From positions 25,522 through 89,521 of the forward strand of contig NZ_AUFG01000015.1 in NCBI RefSeq assembly GCF_000426385.1: 64,000 nucleotides of DNA, given 5' to 3'. The translations under genes were made by a program, and so were the position numbers. The stretch comes from Arsenicicoccus bolidensis DSM 15745. GTDB lineage: Bacteria > Actinomycetota > Actinomycetes > Actinomycetales > Dermatophilaceae. The notes under the pieces are model-generated. The model searched no databases. It worked only from the letters and a program-made list of their open reading frames with translations, and was not told where the DNA came from. This document shows, one piece after another, positions 45,883 through 54,256 of this stretch; position 1 is the stretch's first letter, and each line of letters opens with the position of its first letter.

Positions 45883-47259
45883 GTGACCTCGATCGTTGAT
45901 TCCCTCCTCGCGCGCCTCCCCGCCGACCGGGTCATGACCGACCCCGACGCGATGATCGCCTATGCCCGTGACCAGGCCGAGTGGGGGGCCTGGGGATCGC
46001 CGGCCGCCGTCGTGCGAGCCCGGTCGACGAGCGAGGTGCAGGCCACGGTGCAGGCGTGCCTCGAGCATGGCACCCCCGTCGTCGCCCGAGGAGCGGGGAC
46101 CGGCCTGTCCGGCGCCGCGAACGCCGAGGCCGGGTGGATCGTGCTCAGCCTCGAGCGCCTGGACCAGGTCCTCGAGATCAACACCCTGGACCGGCTCGCC
46201 GTCGTCCAGCCCGGCGTGGTCAACGACCGGCTGCGCGCTGCCGCCGCCGAGCAGGGGCTCTGGTATCCCCCGGACCCCGGCAGCGCGCCCTGGTCGACCA
46301 TCGGCGGCAACGTCGCGACCAACGCCGGCGGCATGTGCTGCGTGAAGTACGGCGTGACCAGGGACTACGTCCTGGCGCTGGAGGTCGTCACGGGGACCGG
46401 CGAGATCGTGCGGGTCGGTCGGCGCACCGCCAAGGGGGTCGTGGGCTACGACCTCGTCGGACTGATGACGGGCTCGGAGGGGACGCTCGGCATCATCACC
46501 GAGGTCACCGTGCGGCTGCGACCGGCCCGCGAGCCGGAGCGAACCGTCGCGGGCTTCTTCCCCGACCTCTTGTCGGCGGGCCGGGCCGTCACCGCCGTGG
46601 CGGAGGCCGGGCTCACGCCCTCGCTGCTCGAGCTGATGGACCGGACCCTGCTGCGGGCCGTCGACGACTGGAAGCACATGGGCCTGACCACCGAGGCCGA
46701 CACGATGCTGCTCGGCCGCGTCGACACCCCCGGCGAGCGGGGCGACGCCGAGGCCGAGACCATGGCCGAGGTGTTCCGCGCCGCGGGGGCGGTCGACGCC
46801 GCGGTGGCCGAGGACGAGGAGGAGGGCGAGCTGCTGTTCGCCGCGCGCCGCCTCGCCTATCCCGCCGCCGAGCGCCTCGGCACGATCCTCACCGAGGACG
46901 TCTGCGTGCCCAAGGACCAGGTGGTCCCGATGCTCGAGCGCATCCAGCAGATCGGCGTGCGCCACGGCACCACGATCGCCAACGCCGCCCACGCGGGCGA
47001 CGGCAACCTGCACCCGCTGCTCGTCACCACCCCGGGAGACGCCGAGCAGCTCGAGCGGGCGCACCTGGCCTTCGAGGAGATCATCGCGGCCTGCCTCGAG
47101 CTCGGCGGCACCATCTCCGGCGAGCACGGCGTGGGCACCCTCAAGCGGGACGGGCTGCACGCCGAGCTCGGCGAACCGGTCGTGGACCTGCACCGAGCGA
47201 TCAAGGCGGCGCTCGACCCGCACGGAATCATGAATCCCGGCAAGGTCTTTCGTCCCTGA
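45883..47259 (+). CDS. FAD-linked oxidase/dehydrogenase (GlcD/D-lactate dehydrogenase family)
   Basis: The 458-residue flavoprotein oxidises a 2-hydroxy acid. The PCMH-type FAD domain contains VVARGAGTGLSGAAN, PPDPGSAPWSTIGGNVATNA and YDLVGLMTGSEGTLGIITEV. The C-terminal cap has ANAAHAGDGNLHPL, GGTISGEHGVGTLK and the terminal HGIMNPGKVF. Glycolate, D-lactate and D-2-hydroxyglutarate are all possible substrates. GTG 45883 follows acdS by 51 bases, so co-expression is plausible but not certain; glycolate oxidation would connect to the glyoxylate enzymes in the window. Confidence 0.92.
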   Translation: MTSIVDSLLARLPADRVMTDPDAMIAYARDQAEWGAWGSPAAVVRARSTSEVQATVQACLEHGTPVVARGAGTGLSGAANAEAGWIVLSLERLDQVLEINTLDRLAVVQPGVVNDRLRAAAAEQGLWYPPDPGSAPWSTIGGNVATNAGGMCCVKYGVTRDYVLALEVVTGTGEIVRVGRRTAKGVVGYDLVGLMTGSEGTLGIITEVTVRLRPAREPERTVAGFFPDLLSAGRAVTAVAEAGLTPSLLELMDRTLLRAVDDWKHMGLTTEADTMLLGRVDTPGERGDAEAETMAEVFRAAGAVDAAVAEDEEEGELLFAARRLAYPAAERLGTILTEDVCVPKDQVVPMLERIQQIGVRHGTTIANAAHAGDGNLHPLLVTTPGDAEQLERAHLAFEEIIAACLELGGTISGEHGVGTLKRDGLHAELGEPVVDLHRAIKAALDPHGIMNPGKVFRP

Positions 47260-47361
47260 ACGACCCGACTTCCCACGGCACCCGTCGCGGGGGCAAGGCG
47301 CCAGAGGCCCGTATGGCGTCCAAGCCTTCCACATGGAGCGTTGACCTGCCATCATGGTTTC

Positions 47362-48006
47362 ATGGACCTGTCACATCCCCTGAGCGCCATCACGCCCTCG
47401 CTCGAGGGCGAGGCCCTGACCGTCCTCGCCGGGACCGAGAGCGCCCTCACCGGCCGAGGCATCGCCGAGCTCGCACGACGAGGTAGCCACACGGCGATGA
47501 CGCAGGCCCTCGGACGTCTTGCCCACCAGGGACTCGTCATCGTGGAGCCGGCCGGTCGCGCCCACCTCTACCGCCTCAACCGTGAGCACCTTCTCGCCCC
47601 TGTCGTGCTCGCGGCGTCCAAGGCGGCCTCCGAGGTGCGTTCGAGGCTCACCAAGCAGATCGAGGGGTGGCGGGTGCCCTGCCTCCACGCGTCTCTCTAC
47701 GGCTCCTTGTCGCGAGGAGAGGCCGGCTCGGACTCGGACATCGACGTCCTGGTCGTCCGCCCTCCGCACCTCGACGAGGCACAAGCCGAGGCGTGGAGCG
47801 ATCAGCTGGCCGAGCTGGAGCGCCTCGTGTGGCAGTGGACGGGCAACACGTTGTCCTGGCTCGACACCACGCAGGAGGACCTGCGCCGAGCCGTGGAGGC
47901 CGACGAACCGCTGATCAGGTCCTGGCGCGAGGACTCCATCACGCTGGCGGGAGAATCCCTCGGGCCCCTGATCGCGCGACTGGCCACAGAGAGAAGCCCG
48001 GCATGA
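47362..48006 (+). CDS. Winged-helix nucleotidyltransferase (MNT-type), putative antitoxin of a HEPN module
   Basis: The 214-residue protein has an N-terminal winged-helix domain (about 15-75, GIAELARRGSHTAMTQALGR) and a minimal nucleotidyltransferase domain (about 95-195). The NTase motif is YGSLSRGEAGSDSDIDVLVV, with Gly114-Ser115 and the metal-binding Asp126 and Asp128. ATG 47362 gives the natural start; the TTG at 47341 is less likely. Its TGA overlaps the ATG of the following HEPN-like gene (ATGA), a coupling typical of toxin-antitoxin pairs. In MntA/HepT systems the NTase neutralises the HEPN toxin by adding AMP; the same is inferred here. The extra DNA-binding domain could autoregulate. 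Confidence 0.78.
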   Translation: MDLSHPLSAITPSLEGEALTVLAGTESALTGRGIAELARRGSHTAMTQALGRLAHQGLVIVEPAGRAHLYRLNREHLLAPVVLAASKAASEVRSRLTKQIEGWRVPCLHASLYGSLSRGEAGSDSDIDVLVVRPPHLDEAQAEAWSDQLAELERLVWQWTGNTLSWLDTTQEDLRRAVEADEPLIRSWREDSITLAGESLGPLIARLATERSPA

Positions 48007-48401
48007 CACCGACGCGGTCCAGCCCCGGCGACCGAGGTCAGGCGAAGGCCCGTCGCATCATTGCCGCGCGCTACCTCGACGTCGCAGAGCTCGCAGCCAC
48101 CGAGGAGGGGCCGGGCGCCAACAACGTCGTGATCGGGATCGCGGTCCTGTCTGGCATCGCTGCCTCTGATGCCATCTGCATCGCTGCGACTGGATCGCGG
48201 TACTCCGGCGATGACCACGCCGAGGCCGCGCGGGTCCTCGGGCGCGTCGACCGCGCCCTGGGAAACGAGCTGAGCAAGCTCGTCCGGCTCAAGCCTGGAG
48301 CGCACTACGGATCGGCGTTCATCTCGGACACCGACCGTGTGCGGGCCTTGCGGGCGGCAAGGAGGCTGGTCGAGGCAGCGCTCGAACGAACCGTCGGCTG
48401 A
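48003..48401 (+). CDS. HEPN-domain-like small protein, putative RNase toxin
   Basis: The 132-residue helical protein starts inside the stop of the NTase gene. Its central helices (NNVVIGIAVLSGIAASDAICIAA, about 41-62, written here only as landmarks) are followed by GSRYSGDDHAEAARVL, in which Arg66 and His72 form R-x5-H, the spacing of the HEPN RNase motif R-x4-6-H. A second basic helix is at the C-terminus (RVRALRAARRLVEAAL). HEPN proteins next to MNT genes are usually RNA-cleaving toxins. I do not recognise the exact family, and the HxY tyrosine known from HepT is absent. It ends 4 bases from the convergent hydrolase gene. Confidence 0.68.
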   Translation: MTPTRSSPGDRGQAKARRIIAARYLDVAELAATEEGPGANNVVIGIAVLSGIAASDAICIAATGSRYSGDDHAEAARVLGRVDRALGNELSKLVRLKPGAHYGSAFISDTDRVRALRAARRLVEAALERTVG

Positions 48402-48405
48402 CGGG

Positions 48406-49149
48406 TCAGGCCTCGTCGAAGACCTGGAGCAGCGCCTCCCAGTGCCGCGCGGTGGCGCGCTCGTCGTAGGCCGGGAGGTCACTCATCGTGAACCCGTGAG
48501 CGGCGCCCGGATAGATCTCGCCCTCGTAGTCGCAGTCCGCCTCCTCGGCGGCCAGCCGCAGGCGCTCGATCTGCGACCTGGTCATGCTGGGGTCCTGGTC
48601 GGCGAAGCCGAAGTAGATGCGGGCCTCGACGTCGGGCAGCACGTGGTGCGGGCTCTCGGGGCCGTCGGTCACCAGCCGTCCGGCGTGGAACCCACAGACC
48701 GCCGACACGTCGTCGGGGCACTGTGCCGCCAGCCGCAGCGCGAGCCCCCCGCCCATGCAGTAACCCACGACCCGCACGTCGTCGTCCGCGACGTCGTCGA
48801 GACCCTGGACGTGCTCGAGATAGGCGGGGCCGTCGGCCTCCCAGTGCTCTCGGGTCAGGCTGGCGAGCAGACGGGAGATGATCGTATGCCGCTCCTCCCC
48901 CCGCTCGGCGGACAGGAACGAGGGGTCGATCAGCGGCTGGCGCCCGGCCCGGTAGTAGACGTTGGGCGCCAGCACGACGTAGCCGTCGTCCGCCAGGCGC
49001 TCGGCCATCTCCCGGATCCGCGGCCGCAGCCCGATGGCGTCCATGATCAGGAGCACCGGCGGGTGGGGTCCGTCCTCGGCGGGGCGGGCGACATAGGCGT
49101 CGCACACCCCGTCCGGCATCGGCAGGTCCAGCTCCTCGAACACGGCCAT
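48406..49149 (-). CDS. Dienelactone hydrolase family protein
   Basis: The 247-residue alpha/beta hydrolase has the dienelactone-hydrolase triad: the Cys nucleophile in VGYCMGGG, Asp in GFADQDPSM and His in GAAHGFT. VLLIMDAIGLRPRIREMAERLADDGYVVLAPN is the family's N-terminal strand and helix region (32 residues, cited here by its key parts DAIG and APN). Aromatic ring-cleavage lactones are the classic substrate, but many members are general carboxylesterases. A palindrome GTGACA-CCC-TGTCAC lies two bases upstream of the ATG. No catechol pathway gene is adjacent. Confidence 0.88.
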   Translation of the reverse strand: MAVFEELDLPMPDGVCDAYVARPAEDGPHPPVLLIMDAIGLRPRIREMAERLADDGYVVLAPNVYYRAGRQPLIDPSFLSAERGEERHTIISRLLASLTREHWEADGPAYLEHVQGLDDVADDDVRVVGYCMGGGLALRLAAQCPDDVSAVCGFHAGRLVTDGPESPHHVLPDVEARIYFGFADQDPSMTRSQIERLRLAAEEADCDYEGEIYPGAAHGFTMSDLPAYDERATARHWEALLQVFDEA

Positions 49150-49150
49150 G

Positions 49151-49165
49151 GTGACACCCTGTCAC
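49151..49165. promoter_or_regulatory. Palindrome at the hydrolase start
   Basis: GTGACA-CCC-TGTCAC is perfect and immediately precedes the ATG at 49149 on the minus strand. It is a candidate repressor site that could also cover the ribosome-binding region. Confidence 0.45.
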
Positions 49166-49250
49166 GAGCCCGGGCGGGCGGCACCTCGACCGGAGGGCCG
49201 AGGACGCCCGGCCCCAGGGGTGGGGACGGGCGCCTCGGCTGACCACACCG

Positions 49251-49840
49251 TCAGGCGGTGGCCTGGGCCGGGCCGATCGTGGCTGGCTGTGCGTCCCAGG
49301 TGCGGAGGACGGCCGACCTGGAGTACATCCAGGCGGACAGCGCAGCGATCCCCACGGCCATGGTCAGCAGCCCCAGGTCCAGGGCGATCTCCGGCACCGA
49401 GGCCCGCAGCGCGACCGGGACCGCTCCGACGGCATACAGGACCAACGGGACCGCCGGCACCTCACGGGACAGCAGCAACGAAGCGACGAAGGCCATCGTG
49501 CCGAGGAGGAACGCGACGGACACCACCACGAGGGCAAGGCCGAGCGGGCCCGCGCGCAGCGACGCGACGGCGCCACGCGGGAGCTCGCTGAAGACCAGGT
49601 TGATGACGAGCTCGACGCCGACCAGCCCTCCGAGGGCAGCCGAGTTGACGAGGTAGGCGACGAGTCCGAAGGTGCCCCTGCGCCGGCCGAACGCGAGGTA
49701 CAGCCCGGCGACCAGGGCGAGGGCCAGGACCTCCGCCAGGGGTGCCACCAGCTGGGTGAGGGCCGAGGTCGGGACGACCCCTGCCCGCTTGGCTGCGTTC
49801 ACGAGCAGGATGAAGGCGCTGGCGCCGCCGGTCGCCGGTC
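49251..49840 (-). pseudogene. Membrane protein gene (DUF4386-like), 5' end missing
   Basis: The frame from about 49840 to 49251 encodes at least five hydrophobic helices: LAEVLALALVAGLYLAF, VAYLVNSAALGGLVGVEL, LGLALVVVSVAFLLGTMAF, VPLVLYAVGAVPVAL and LGLLTMAVGIAALSAW. It resembles DUF4386-type or similar small actinobacterial membrane proteins. A GTG at 49802 could start it (VNAAKRAGVVPTS), but the coding pattern continues upstream as ASAFILLVNAAKR into the remains of a MalT-like gene, with no start or ribosome-binding site there. This looks like a gene whose 5' part was removed by a deletion that joined it to the regulator gene. The exact junction lies between about 49815 and 49880. Confidence 0.6.
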
Positions 49841-51237
49841 GGGGCCCACCCGGCCGCGAGGGTTGTGTCCGCGCGCCCAGCAGCGAGGGCGGCGTCGGCG
49901 TCGTCCAGCCGGGCGTCGGCGCCCTCGAGGTCGCCCTCCAGCATCAGTGACCACGCGCAGACCAGAGAGAGGACGGGGCTGACGCGAACGCGGGCCCGTG
50001 GGAGAGCCCGGATCCAGCCGAGCAGGAGGCTGTCCTGGCGGCTCCGTCGCAGCAGGGGAACGGCGTCCTCGACCAGGTAGGCGGCGCGCTCGTCGTCCGA
50101 GCCCGCCAACGCCTGCCCCACGGCCTCCACGAGGTATCCGTTGGCGGCGAACCATCGGCTGGCCAGCCGGTGCAGGTCCGCCACCAGGTCAGGGTCCTGG
50201 GCGCTCAGTCGTGCGCGTAGAACGTCGGCGAACAGGTGGTGGTAGCGGTACCACGAGCGATCGTCGTCGAGGGAGACGAGGAACAGGTTGTCGGCCCAGA
50301 CCCGTTCGAGCATCGCGGTGCCGTCGGTCCGGCCCGTGAGTGCGTCGCACGCGGGGCCGCACAGCCGGTCCAGGACTGCCGTGCGCAGCAGGAACTCCCG
50401 CACCGGGGCGGGCTGACGGTCGAGCACCTCGTCGGTGAGGTAGTCGAGGACGAAGCGGTGGCTGCCCGCGAAGTCACGGACGAAGTCGTGGGCCTGGCCA
50501 CCACCCGACCGGCCACCCAGGGCCAGGGACACCAGCTGCAGACCGGCGATCCAGCCCTCCGTCCGGCCCTCGAGGGCATCCACGTCGTGGGCGTCCAGGG
50601 TCAGCCCCATCGCCGCGACCAGGAAGTCCTCCGCCTCGGCCCGGGTGAAGCGGAGATCGGCCGCACGCAGCTCGATGAGCTCGCCGCGTGCGCGCAGCCG
50701 CGCCAGGGCGAGAGGCGGGTCGGAGCGGGTCGAGAGGACCAGGTGCAGCCCCGCGGGCAGGTGGTCCACGAGGAAGGCGACCGCCTGGTGCACCTCGGGG
50801 GCGCGCACGAGGTGGACGTCATCCATCACCAGCACCCGCACGGCGCCCGGCCTGAGGGCGTCGGCACGGACCACGGCATCGATCACGGCGGATGCCGCCG
50901 CCGTCGCGTCACGGTGCCGCCCCAGGGCCGAACCGTCGACCTGGATGTCCAGGCCCGCCAGCGAGGCCGCCAGCAGAGCGAGGAAGGCGGTGAGATCGTC
51001 GTCCTCGTCGCCAAGGCTCATCCACCCGACCCGGACCGGCGGCTCCCGCCGCGCCAGCTGCGCCGCCCAGTCCGCGAGCAGGCTCGACTTGCCGAAACCC
51101 GCCGGCGCGGACACCAGCGTCAGGCGATGACCGCCCTCGAGAGAGCCGTCCAGCCGCGCTGCCAGCCGTGGGCGCGGGACCAGCCTCGGGCGCCGCGCCG
51201 GCACGAACAGCTTCGTCGCGAGGACGGGGGACGACAC
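49840..51237 (-). pseudogene. MalT-like LuxR-family regulator, truncated (signal-transduction ATPase part only)
   Basis: The first about 460 residues match MalT-type regulators: KLFVPARRPRLVPRPRL, the Walker A APAGFGKSS (44-52), the Walker B VLVMDDVHLV, LVLSTRSDPPLALARLRARG, and LFLVSLDDDRSWYRYHHLFA. Normal members have about 900 residues, with TPRs and a C-terminal LuxR helix-turn-helix. Here homology stops at about residue 460 (LDDADAALAAG), and the open frame then reads through a membrane-protein gene in the wrong frame to a stop at 49462. The DNA-binding domain is therefore absent, and the product cannot act as a normal activator. A deletion of its 3' half and of the neighbour's 5' end is the simplest explanation. 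Confidence 0.75.
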
Positions 51238-51293
51238 CCGTCGAGCATAGGCCTGGCCGTTGGGGGACGGCGGGGTCCGAGGTGCGCCGGGAT

Positions 51294-52175
51294 CTAGGAG
51301 GCCTCAGCCTCCAGGGCGGTGATCGCCTCGTGCATGGTGAGCACGCGCTGGGCGGACTCGACGTGGAGGTTCTCGATCATCCTGCCGTTGTAGGTCACGA
51401 CGCCGGAGCCCTGGCCGTCCTCCCACGCCTGCAGGATGCCGCGGGCGTCCTCGACCGCCTGCGACGACGGGGCGAAGGCCTCGTTGGCGCCGGCGACCTG
51501 ACCGGGGTGGATGAGCGTCTTGCCGTCGAAGCCCAGCTGACGACCCTGCGCGCACTCCGCGAGGAAGCCCTCGGTGTCCTTGACGTCGTTGTAGACGCCG
51601 TCGAGGATCGCCTTGCCCGCGGCGCGTGCACCGAGCAGCGCGAGCCCGAGACCGGCCAGCAGCGGCTGGCGTCCGGGCACGTGCTCGGCATACAGCTCCT
51701 TGACCAGGTCGTTGGTGCCCATGACGAGCACGCTGAGCCGGTCGGACGCCGAGGCGATCTCCTCGACGCGCAGCATGGCCCCCGGGGTCTCGACCATGGC
51801 CCACAACGTGGTGCGGTCGGGTGCCCCGGCGTCCTCCATCGCCGCCACGAGCGTGCGGACCTCGTCGGCGGAGCCGACCTTGGGCACGACGATCGCGTCG
51901 GGCCCAGCAGCAGCGGCGGCGCGCAGGTCATCCTCGTGCCAGGGCATGCCGATGCCGTTGATGCGGATGGTCAGCTCGCGGCGGGCGTACTCCCCCGAGC
52001 GTGCCGCGGCACACGCGGCCTCGCGCGCAGCCTCCTTGGCGTCGGGAGCGACGGCGTCCTCCAGGTCGAGGATCAGCGCGTCGCACGGCAGGGTCTTGGC
52101 CTTGTCCAGCGCCCGCGCGTTGGAGGAGGGCATGTAGAGCACGGACCGGCGGGGGCGGAAGACGGTGTCAGCCAT
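51294..52175 (-). CDS. HpcH/HpaI aldolase/citrate lyase family protein (CitE/Mcl2-like)
   Basis: The 293-residue TIM-barrel protein has CitE-type motifs: RSVLYMPSSNARALDKA, LILDLEDAVAPDAK (metal-binding region), RINGIGMPWHEDDL, VVPKVGSADEV, MVETPGAMLRVEEI (catalytic Glu), LVMGTNDLVKEL and LGFDGKTLIHPGQV. It binds a CoA thioester and Mg. Paired with a second lyase 6 bases upstream, the likely role is malyl-CoA or beta-methylmalyl-CoA cleavage or thioester hydrolysis, as in the Mcl1/Mcl2 pair. Citrate lyase itself is unlikely since no alpha and gamma subunit genes are present. Confidence 0.88.
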   Translation of the reverse strand: MADTVFRPRRSVLYMPSSNARALDKAKTLPCDALILDLEDAVAPDAKEAAREAACAAARSGEYARRELTIRINGIGMPWHEDDLRAAAAAGPDAIVVPKVGSADEVRTLVAAMEDAGAPDRTTLWAMVETPGAMLRVEEIASASDRLSVLVMGTNDLVKELYAEHVPGRQPLLAGLGLALLGARAAGKAILDGVYNDVKDTEGFLAECAQGRQLGFDGKTLIHPGQVAGANEAFAPSSQAVEDARGILQAWEDGQGSGVVTYNGRMIENLHVESAQRVLTMHEAITALEAEAS

Positions 52176-52181
52176 GGGATC

Positions 52182-53288
52182 TCACTTCTCCTGCTGGTCG
52201 GGTCCGCCGACGGACGCGTCGCGGGCTTCGTCGTACGCGCTCTTGAGGTCGGGGTCTATCGCCGCGAGCTGCTCGGCGAGCTCGACCATGACCAGGCACT
52301 GCTTGAGGGACGCGTCGTCCTCCATCTTGCCGTCGACCATGACCGCGCCCGTGCCGTCGCCCATGGCCTCCTTGACCTTGTAGGCGTGGGCGATGTCCTC
52401 GACCGACGGGCTGAACACGCGCCGCGCGATCTCGATCTGCTTGGGGTGCAGCGTCCAGGTGCCGACGCAGCCGAGCAGGAACGCGTTGCGGAACTGGTCC
52501 TCGCAGGCGACGACGTCGGTGATGTCGCCGAACGGCCCGTAGTAGGCGTAGATCCCGTGCATCGCGCAGGCGTCGACCATGCGCGCGATCGTGTAGTGCC
52601 ACAGGTCCTGCTGGTAGGTGCTGCGGTCGGCGTCGACCTGCGAGGTGCCGTCGGCGCCGCGTGGCGGGTCCTGCCGGACGAGGTAGCCGGGGTGGCCGCC
52701 ACCGACGCGCGTCGTCTTCATGCGGCGGTCGGCGGCGAGGTCGGCGGGGCCGAGGGAGATGCCCTGCATGCGCGGGGAGGCGCCGCAGATCTCCTCGACG
52801 TTGGCCATGCCGCGCGCGGTCTCGAGGATCGCGTGGACGAGGATCGGGCGCTGCAGCCCGGCCTTGGCCTCGAGCTGGGCGAGCAGCCGGTCGACGTAGT
52901 GGATGTCCTCGGCGCCCTGCACCTTGGGGATCATGACGACATCGAGCCTGTCGCCGATCTCGGCCACGAGGGTGGTGATGTCGTCCAGGAACCATGGCGA
53001 GTCGAGGGCGTTGAGGCGCGTCCACAGCTGGGTCGGCCCGAAGTCCGTCGCCTTGCCGATGTCCACCAGGCCCTGGCGCGCGGCCTCCTTGTTGTCGGCC
53101 TTGACCGCGTCCTCGAGGTTGCCGAGCAGGACGTCGACCTGCCCCACCATCGCGGGGATCTTGGCGGCCATCTTGGCGTTGCTCGGGTCGAAGAAGTGGA
53201 TCGCCCGCGAGGGTCGCGCGGGCACCTCCCGCAGGGGTGCGGGCGCCCCCACGGCGAGGGGGGCGAAGAAGTCCTTGGCGCTGCGCAT
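52182..53288 (-). CDS. Malyl-CoA/beta-methylmalyl-CoA lyase-type protein (Mcl1-like)
   Basis: The 368-residue protein is the larger member of the lyase pair. It shows [38 protein letters not shown], the metal/CoA region [34 protein letters not shown] with the catalytic Glu, [15 protein letters not shown], and [15 protein letters not shown]. This extended form is typical of L-malyl-CoA lyases that split malyl-CoA to acetyl-CoA and glyoxylate, or methylmalyl-CoA to propionyl-CoA and glyoxylate. It precedes the CitE-like gene by 6 bases, so they form one transcript. It is divergent from the dsbA-like gene. Confidence 0.85.
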   Translation of the reverse strand: MRSAKDFFAPLAVGAPAPLREVPARPSRAIHFFDPSNAKMAAKIPAMVGQVDVLLGNLEDAVKADNKEAARQGLVDIGKATDFGPTQLWTRLNALDSPWFLDDITTLVAEIGDRLDVVMIPKVQGAEDIHYVDRLLAQLEAKAGLQRPILVHAILETARGMANVEEICGASPRMQGISLGPADLAADRRMKTTRVGGGHPGYLVRQDPPRGADGTSQVDADRSTYQQDLWHYTIARMVDACAMHGIYAYYGPFGDITDVVACEDQFRNAFLLGCVGTWTLHPKQIEIARRVFSPSVEDIAHAYKVKEAMGDGTGAVMVDGKMEDDASLKQCLVMVELAEQLAAIDPDLKSAYDEARDASVGGPDQQEK

Positions 53289-53473
53289 GTCGCTCCTTGG
53301 CTGACGGCGTCGTCGGTCTGGCTCGGTCTCATCGCGGACGCTAGCAGCGAGGACCGACAGGCCGGTATGACGGACGCCACGCTGCCTCGCGGGGACGCCG
53401 CAGGAGGGGCGCCGCAGCCCCCAGAGCGCCGCCGCCTATCCTGTGGAGGATCTGTGCCACCCGGGAGGCCCTC

Positions 53474-54247
53474 TTGACCAGCCAGTCCAGCCCGCCGCGC
53501 CGCTCCGCCACGCGCAGCCGTGAGGTCGTCGTCCTGTCGGTCCTGCTCGTCGTCGCCGTCGTCATCATCGGCATGCTGCTCCTGCGTCCCCCGGCCCAGC
53601 AGGCAGCGGCCCCGGCCCAGCCGGGCGCCACGCAGCAGGCCGGCTCTCGGCCGGCGACGCCGTCCTCCCCCACCACCCAGGGCAAGGTCACCGACACGGC
53701 CCGCCGCATCCCCGGCGACCCGCTCGCCCTGGGCAAGGTCGACGCCCCGGTCGTGATGATCGAGTACGCCGACTACGCGTGCCCCTTCTGCGCGAAGTTC
53801 GCCCTGGAGACCCAGCCCGAGCTGGTCAAGAAGTACGTCGACGCCGGCGTGCTGCGCATCGAGTGGCACGACCTCGTGATCTTCGGCGACAAGTCGCAGC
53901 GGGCGGCCCAGGCCGCGCGGGCCGCGGGCGCGCAGGGCAGGTTCTGGCAGTTCCACCACGCGCTGTTCGCGGCCTCGCCCACCTCAGGTCACCCTGACCT
54001 CACCGACGACAGGCTCCTCGGCTTCGCCAGGACGGCGGGGGTGCGCGACCTCGCTGCCTTCCAGAAGGCCATGACGTCCTCCGCCGTCGAGGAGGCGGTG
54101 GGCCGCGAGACCCAGGTCGCCCGCCAGCTGGGCGCGACGAGCACGCCGGTCTTCGTGATCAACGGCACACCCGTGGTGGGGGCGCAGCCCGCAGAGGTCT
54201 TCACCCAGGTGATCGACCAGGCCGCGGCCGCCGCCCAGCAGGGCTGA
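53474..54247 (+). CDS. DsbA-like membrane-anchored thiol:disulfide oxidoreductase
   Basis: The 257-residue protein has an N-terminal membrane helix (about 19-37) and a Pro/Ala-rich linker. A thioredoxin-fold DsbA domain follows, with the active site ACPFC (Cys103, Cys106) and the cis-Pro loop in GATSTPVFVING. The domain faces the outside. TTG 53474 is the start, preceded by GGGAGG at 7 bases. The CcdA-like electron carrier gene follows after 9 bases, so the pair probably makes or reduces disulfides in exported proteins. It resembles the actinobacterial thioredoxin-like DsbA/MdbA proteins. Confidence 0.92.
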   Translation: MTSQSSPPRRSATRSREVVVLSVLLVVAVVIIGMLLLRPPAQQAAAPAQPGATQQAGSRPATPSSPTTQGKVTDTARRIPGDPLALGKVDAPVVMIEYADYACPFCAKFALETQPELVKKYVDAGVLRIEWHDLVIFGDKSQRAAQAARAAGAQGRFWQFHHALFAASPTSGHPDLTDDRLLGFARTAGVRDLAAFQKAMTSSAVEEAVGRETQVARQLGATSTPVFVINGTPVVGAQPAEVFTQVIDQAAAAAQQG

Positions 54248-54256
54248 GCCTCACCC

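Noticed and set aside
51168..53477. A 769-codon open frame on the plus strand
   Set aside because: It covers the reverse of the two lyase genes and has no motif of its own.
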